Part shown: in pieces, positions 5,488 to 6,453 of the stretch | How positions within the stretch are numbered: the stretch's first letter is position 1 | How the letters are laid out: every line of letters begins with the position of its first letter | Assembly (NCBI GenBank): GCA_021772595.1 | Contig: JAJFLS010000306.1 | Span: forward strand, 1 to 6,453 | DNA length: 6,453 nucleotides | DNA from: Opitutales bacterium | Lineage (GTDB): Bacteria; Verrucomicrobiota; Verrucomicrobiia; Opitutales; Opitutaceae | Direction of reading: 5' to 3' | Translations under genes and position numbers: made by a program | Notes under the pieces: model-generated | Databases searched by the model: none | Told to the model about the DNA's origin: nothing | What the model saw: only the letters and a program-made list of their open reading frames with translations

Positions 5488-5551
5488 GTAGCTCAGTGCT
5501 TTAGCCTGAGCATTTCATCTGTACAAGACTCAGGCTGAAGCACTGAGCTAC
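5488..5551. repeat. Second REP-like inverted pair with GTAG heads
   Basis: Two 23-base arms (5488-5510 and 5529-5551) are reverse complements with a single mismatch that would be a G-U pair in RNA; the loop is 18 bases. The outer ends are GTAG (5488-5491) and CTAC (5548-5551). Each arm then shows an imperfect palindrome, CTCAG...CTGAG. The layout matches the pair at 3752-3825 but the sequence family differs. It lies between the convergent acr3 and sulfatase genes, so the long stem may also end or protect transcripts from either side, although no clear T-run flanks it. Confidence 0.78.
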
Positions 5552-5659
5552 ATGGAGTTGAAGTCTACTCTATTTGTCACGACTTTCTTTTCTCGGAAAT
5601 TTGATACCGATATATCGTTAATTTCAACACCCTTCTTACCTCGGGGATGCTTTGTTGAT

Positions 5660-5682
5660 TGGAGGACTGAGCCAGTCCTTCA
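5660..5682. terminator. 10-bp hairpin just past the sulfatase stop
   Basis: AGGACTG/CAGTCCT around AGC (5663-5679) extends outward to a 10-bp stem with one possible G-U pair (5660-5682). It begins about 13 bases past the sulfatase stop on the minus strand. On that strand no T-run follows; on the plus strand TACCTTTT follows loosely. It is plausible as a weak transcript-end structure. The rest of 5440-5695, apart from the inverted pair at 5488-5551, shows no gene. Confidence 0.4.
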
Positions 5683-5695
5683 TACCTTTTAGTTG

Positions 5696-6453
5696 CTACA
5701 GTTTCAAGCTCTCCAACGCATTCGTCAGTTCTGCTCGCGCGTGCTTCTGCTTTTTGCTATCGTTTTTGCTGAGCAGGGGGCGTTCTTCGCGATCGTCGTT
5801 TTGCATGTCGAAGAGCCGTCCGTCGGAGTAGAGTTTCCAGTCGGCGGTGCGGACCCATCGAAGGCCGGAGTTTTCGCCTTCCGGTTCGACGCCGCCGGGC
5901 TTGGGGAGGACGGCTTCCTCGCTGTATGCGAATTTTCGTGACGAAGGACCGGCCCTCTTTAGTAGCGGAACGAAACTGTGGCCGTCGAGTTTGCGACCGG
6001 CTGGAAGGTCGGCGCCTGCTAGCTCGGCGAATGTCGGGAGAAAATCGCTGAGATCGACAAGGTCGTCGACAACTTGACCGGACTCGATTGTGCCGGGCCA
6101 ATTGGCGATCATCGGAACGTTTGTTCCGGTATTGAGCAAGGTGCCTTTGCCGCCGGGAATCACGCGACCGCCGCGCAGCGAGACGACGGGCGTCTTGACG
6201 AGCTGACCATTCGCGTCGGCCCGGATGATCATTTGCTGAGGGGAGCCATTATCCGCGATGAAGAGGATGAGTGTTTTTTCGCGAAGCTGAAGGGCGTTCA
6301 AGGCCGCGACTAAGCGACCCACGGCCCGGTCCATTTCCTCGACCATTTCGGTGTAGCTGTCATAGCGGCCGAAGGGGCCGTGCGGGACGGGTTTCTCCAG
6401 CTTCAGGTGCGCGTACTGTTCGGCGCGATCGCCGGAGTACGAGGAGAGGGCGT
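5696..6453 (-). CDS. Type I (formylglycine) sulfatase, C-terminal part
   Basis: The frame is open to the window edge, so the start and the N-terminal catalytic Cys/Ser motif (CxPxR) lie outside; 252 codons are visible. From the edge inward: YAHLKLEKPVPHGPFGRYDSY, then MVEEMDRAVGRLVAAL, the usual helix before LILFIADNG, whose Asp-Asn lies in the metal site. Next come PGGKGTLLNTGTNVPMIANWPG, with the active-site Lys region, and VDLSDFLPTFAELAGADLP...LDGHSFVPLL, all in standard sulfatase order. The C-terminal subdomain has LRWVRTADWKLYSDGRLFDM. Many family members have ExGxRVP where this has NTGTNVP, a subfamily difference rather than decay. Such enzymes remove sulfate esters from polysaccharides, typically in the periplasm; substrate and location cannot be read from this part. 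Confidence 0.93.
   Translation of the reverse strand, partial: ALSSYSGDRAEQYAHLKLEKPVPHGPFGRYDSYTEMVEEMDRAVGRLVAALNALQLREKTLILFIADNGSPQQMIIRADANGQLVKTPVVSLRGGRVIPGGKGTLLNTGTNVPMIANWPGTIESGQVVDDLVDLSDFLPTFAELAGADLPAGRKLDGHSFVPLLKRAGPSSRKFAYSEEAVLPKPGGVEPEGENSGLRWVRTADWKLYSDGRLFDMQNDDREERPLLSKNDSKKQKHARAELTNALESLKL

Noticed and set aside
3583..5695. Defence system, CRISPR array or novel multi-gene system
   Set aside because: The only proteins here are ArsR and ACR3, both well-known families. Repeats are paired inverted elements, not regularly spaced direct repeats, and no nuclease or reverse transcriptase is present.

Overview
The window looks like a piece of a Verrucomicrobiota-type chromosome (possibly an opitute), judged from the gene mix: a ThuA-like protein, a Gfo/Idh/MocA oxidoreductase, a type I sulfatase and a LACTB-like serine hydrolase. 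This set is typical of polysaccharide-degrading Verrucomicrobiota and Planctomycetota. Few start codons have a good Shine-Dalgarno sequence. The lineage is an inference from gene content; no rRNA or marker gene is present.

Layout. (1) 2-475, + strand: the C-terminal end of a ThuA-like protein, cut by the window edge, with an odd tail of about 50 residues. Its stop codon overlaps that of the convergent gene. (2) 472-915, - strand: a small glycine-zipper lipoprotein with a duplicated C-terminal motif. (3) 1208-2194, - strand: a Gfo/Idh/MocA-family NAD(P)-dependent oxidoreductase. (4) 2195-2457: non-coding, with short palindromic and repeated sequence. (5) 2458-3582, - strand: an exported beta-lactamase/LACTB-type serine hydrolase. 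(6) 3583-3944: a 362-base divergent region packed with nested inverted repeats, including a perfect 24-base inverted pair whose arms begin with GTAG, and the promoter/operator of the next operon. (7) 3945-5439, + strand: an arsenic resistance operon, arsR followed by the arsenite efflux gene acr3. (8) 5440-5695: a convergent intergenic region with a second, different GTAG-headed inverted pair and a 10-bp hairpin. (9) 5696-6453, - strand: the C-terminal part of a sulfatase whose start lies beyond the window.

How the genes relate. Only arsR-acr3 is a clear functional unit: an arsenite-sensing repressor next to the pump it should control, with a two-palindrome site placed in the spacer of a candidate promoter. 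The sulfatase, ThuA-like protein and oxidoreductase fit carbohydrate catabolism but are not visibly one operon here. No phage, CRISPR, tRNA, rRNA or transposase gene is seen. I found no clearly new multi-gene system. The most unusual material is non-coding: the two REP-like inverted pairs on either side of the arsenic operon, the nested repeats at 3668-3891, and a perfect 11-bp hairpin inside the 3' end of arsR.
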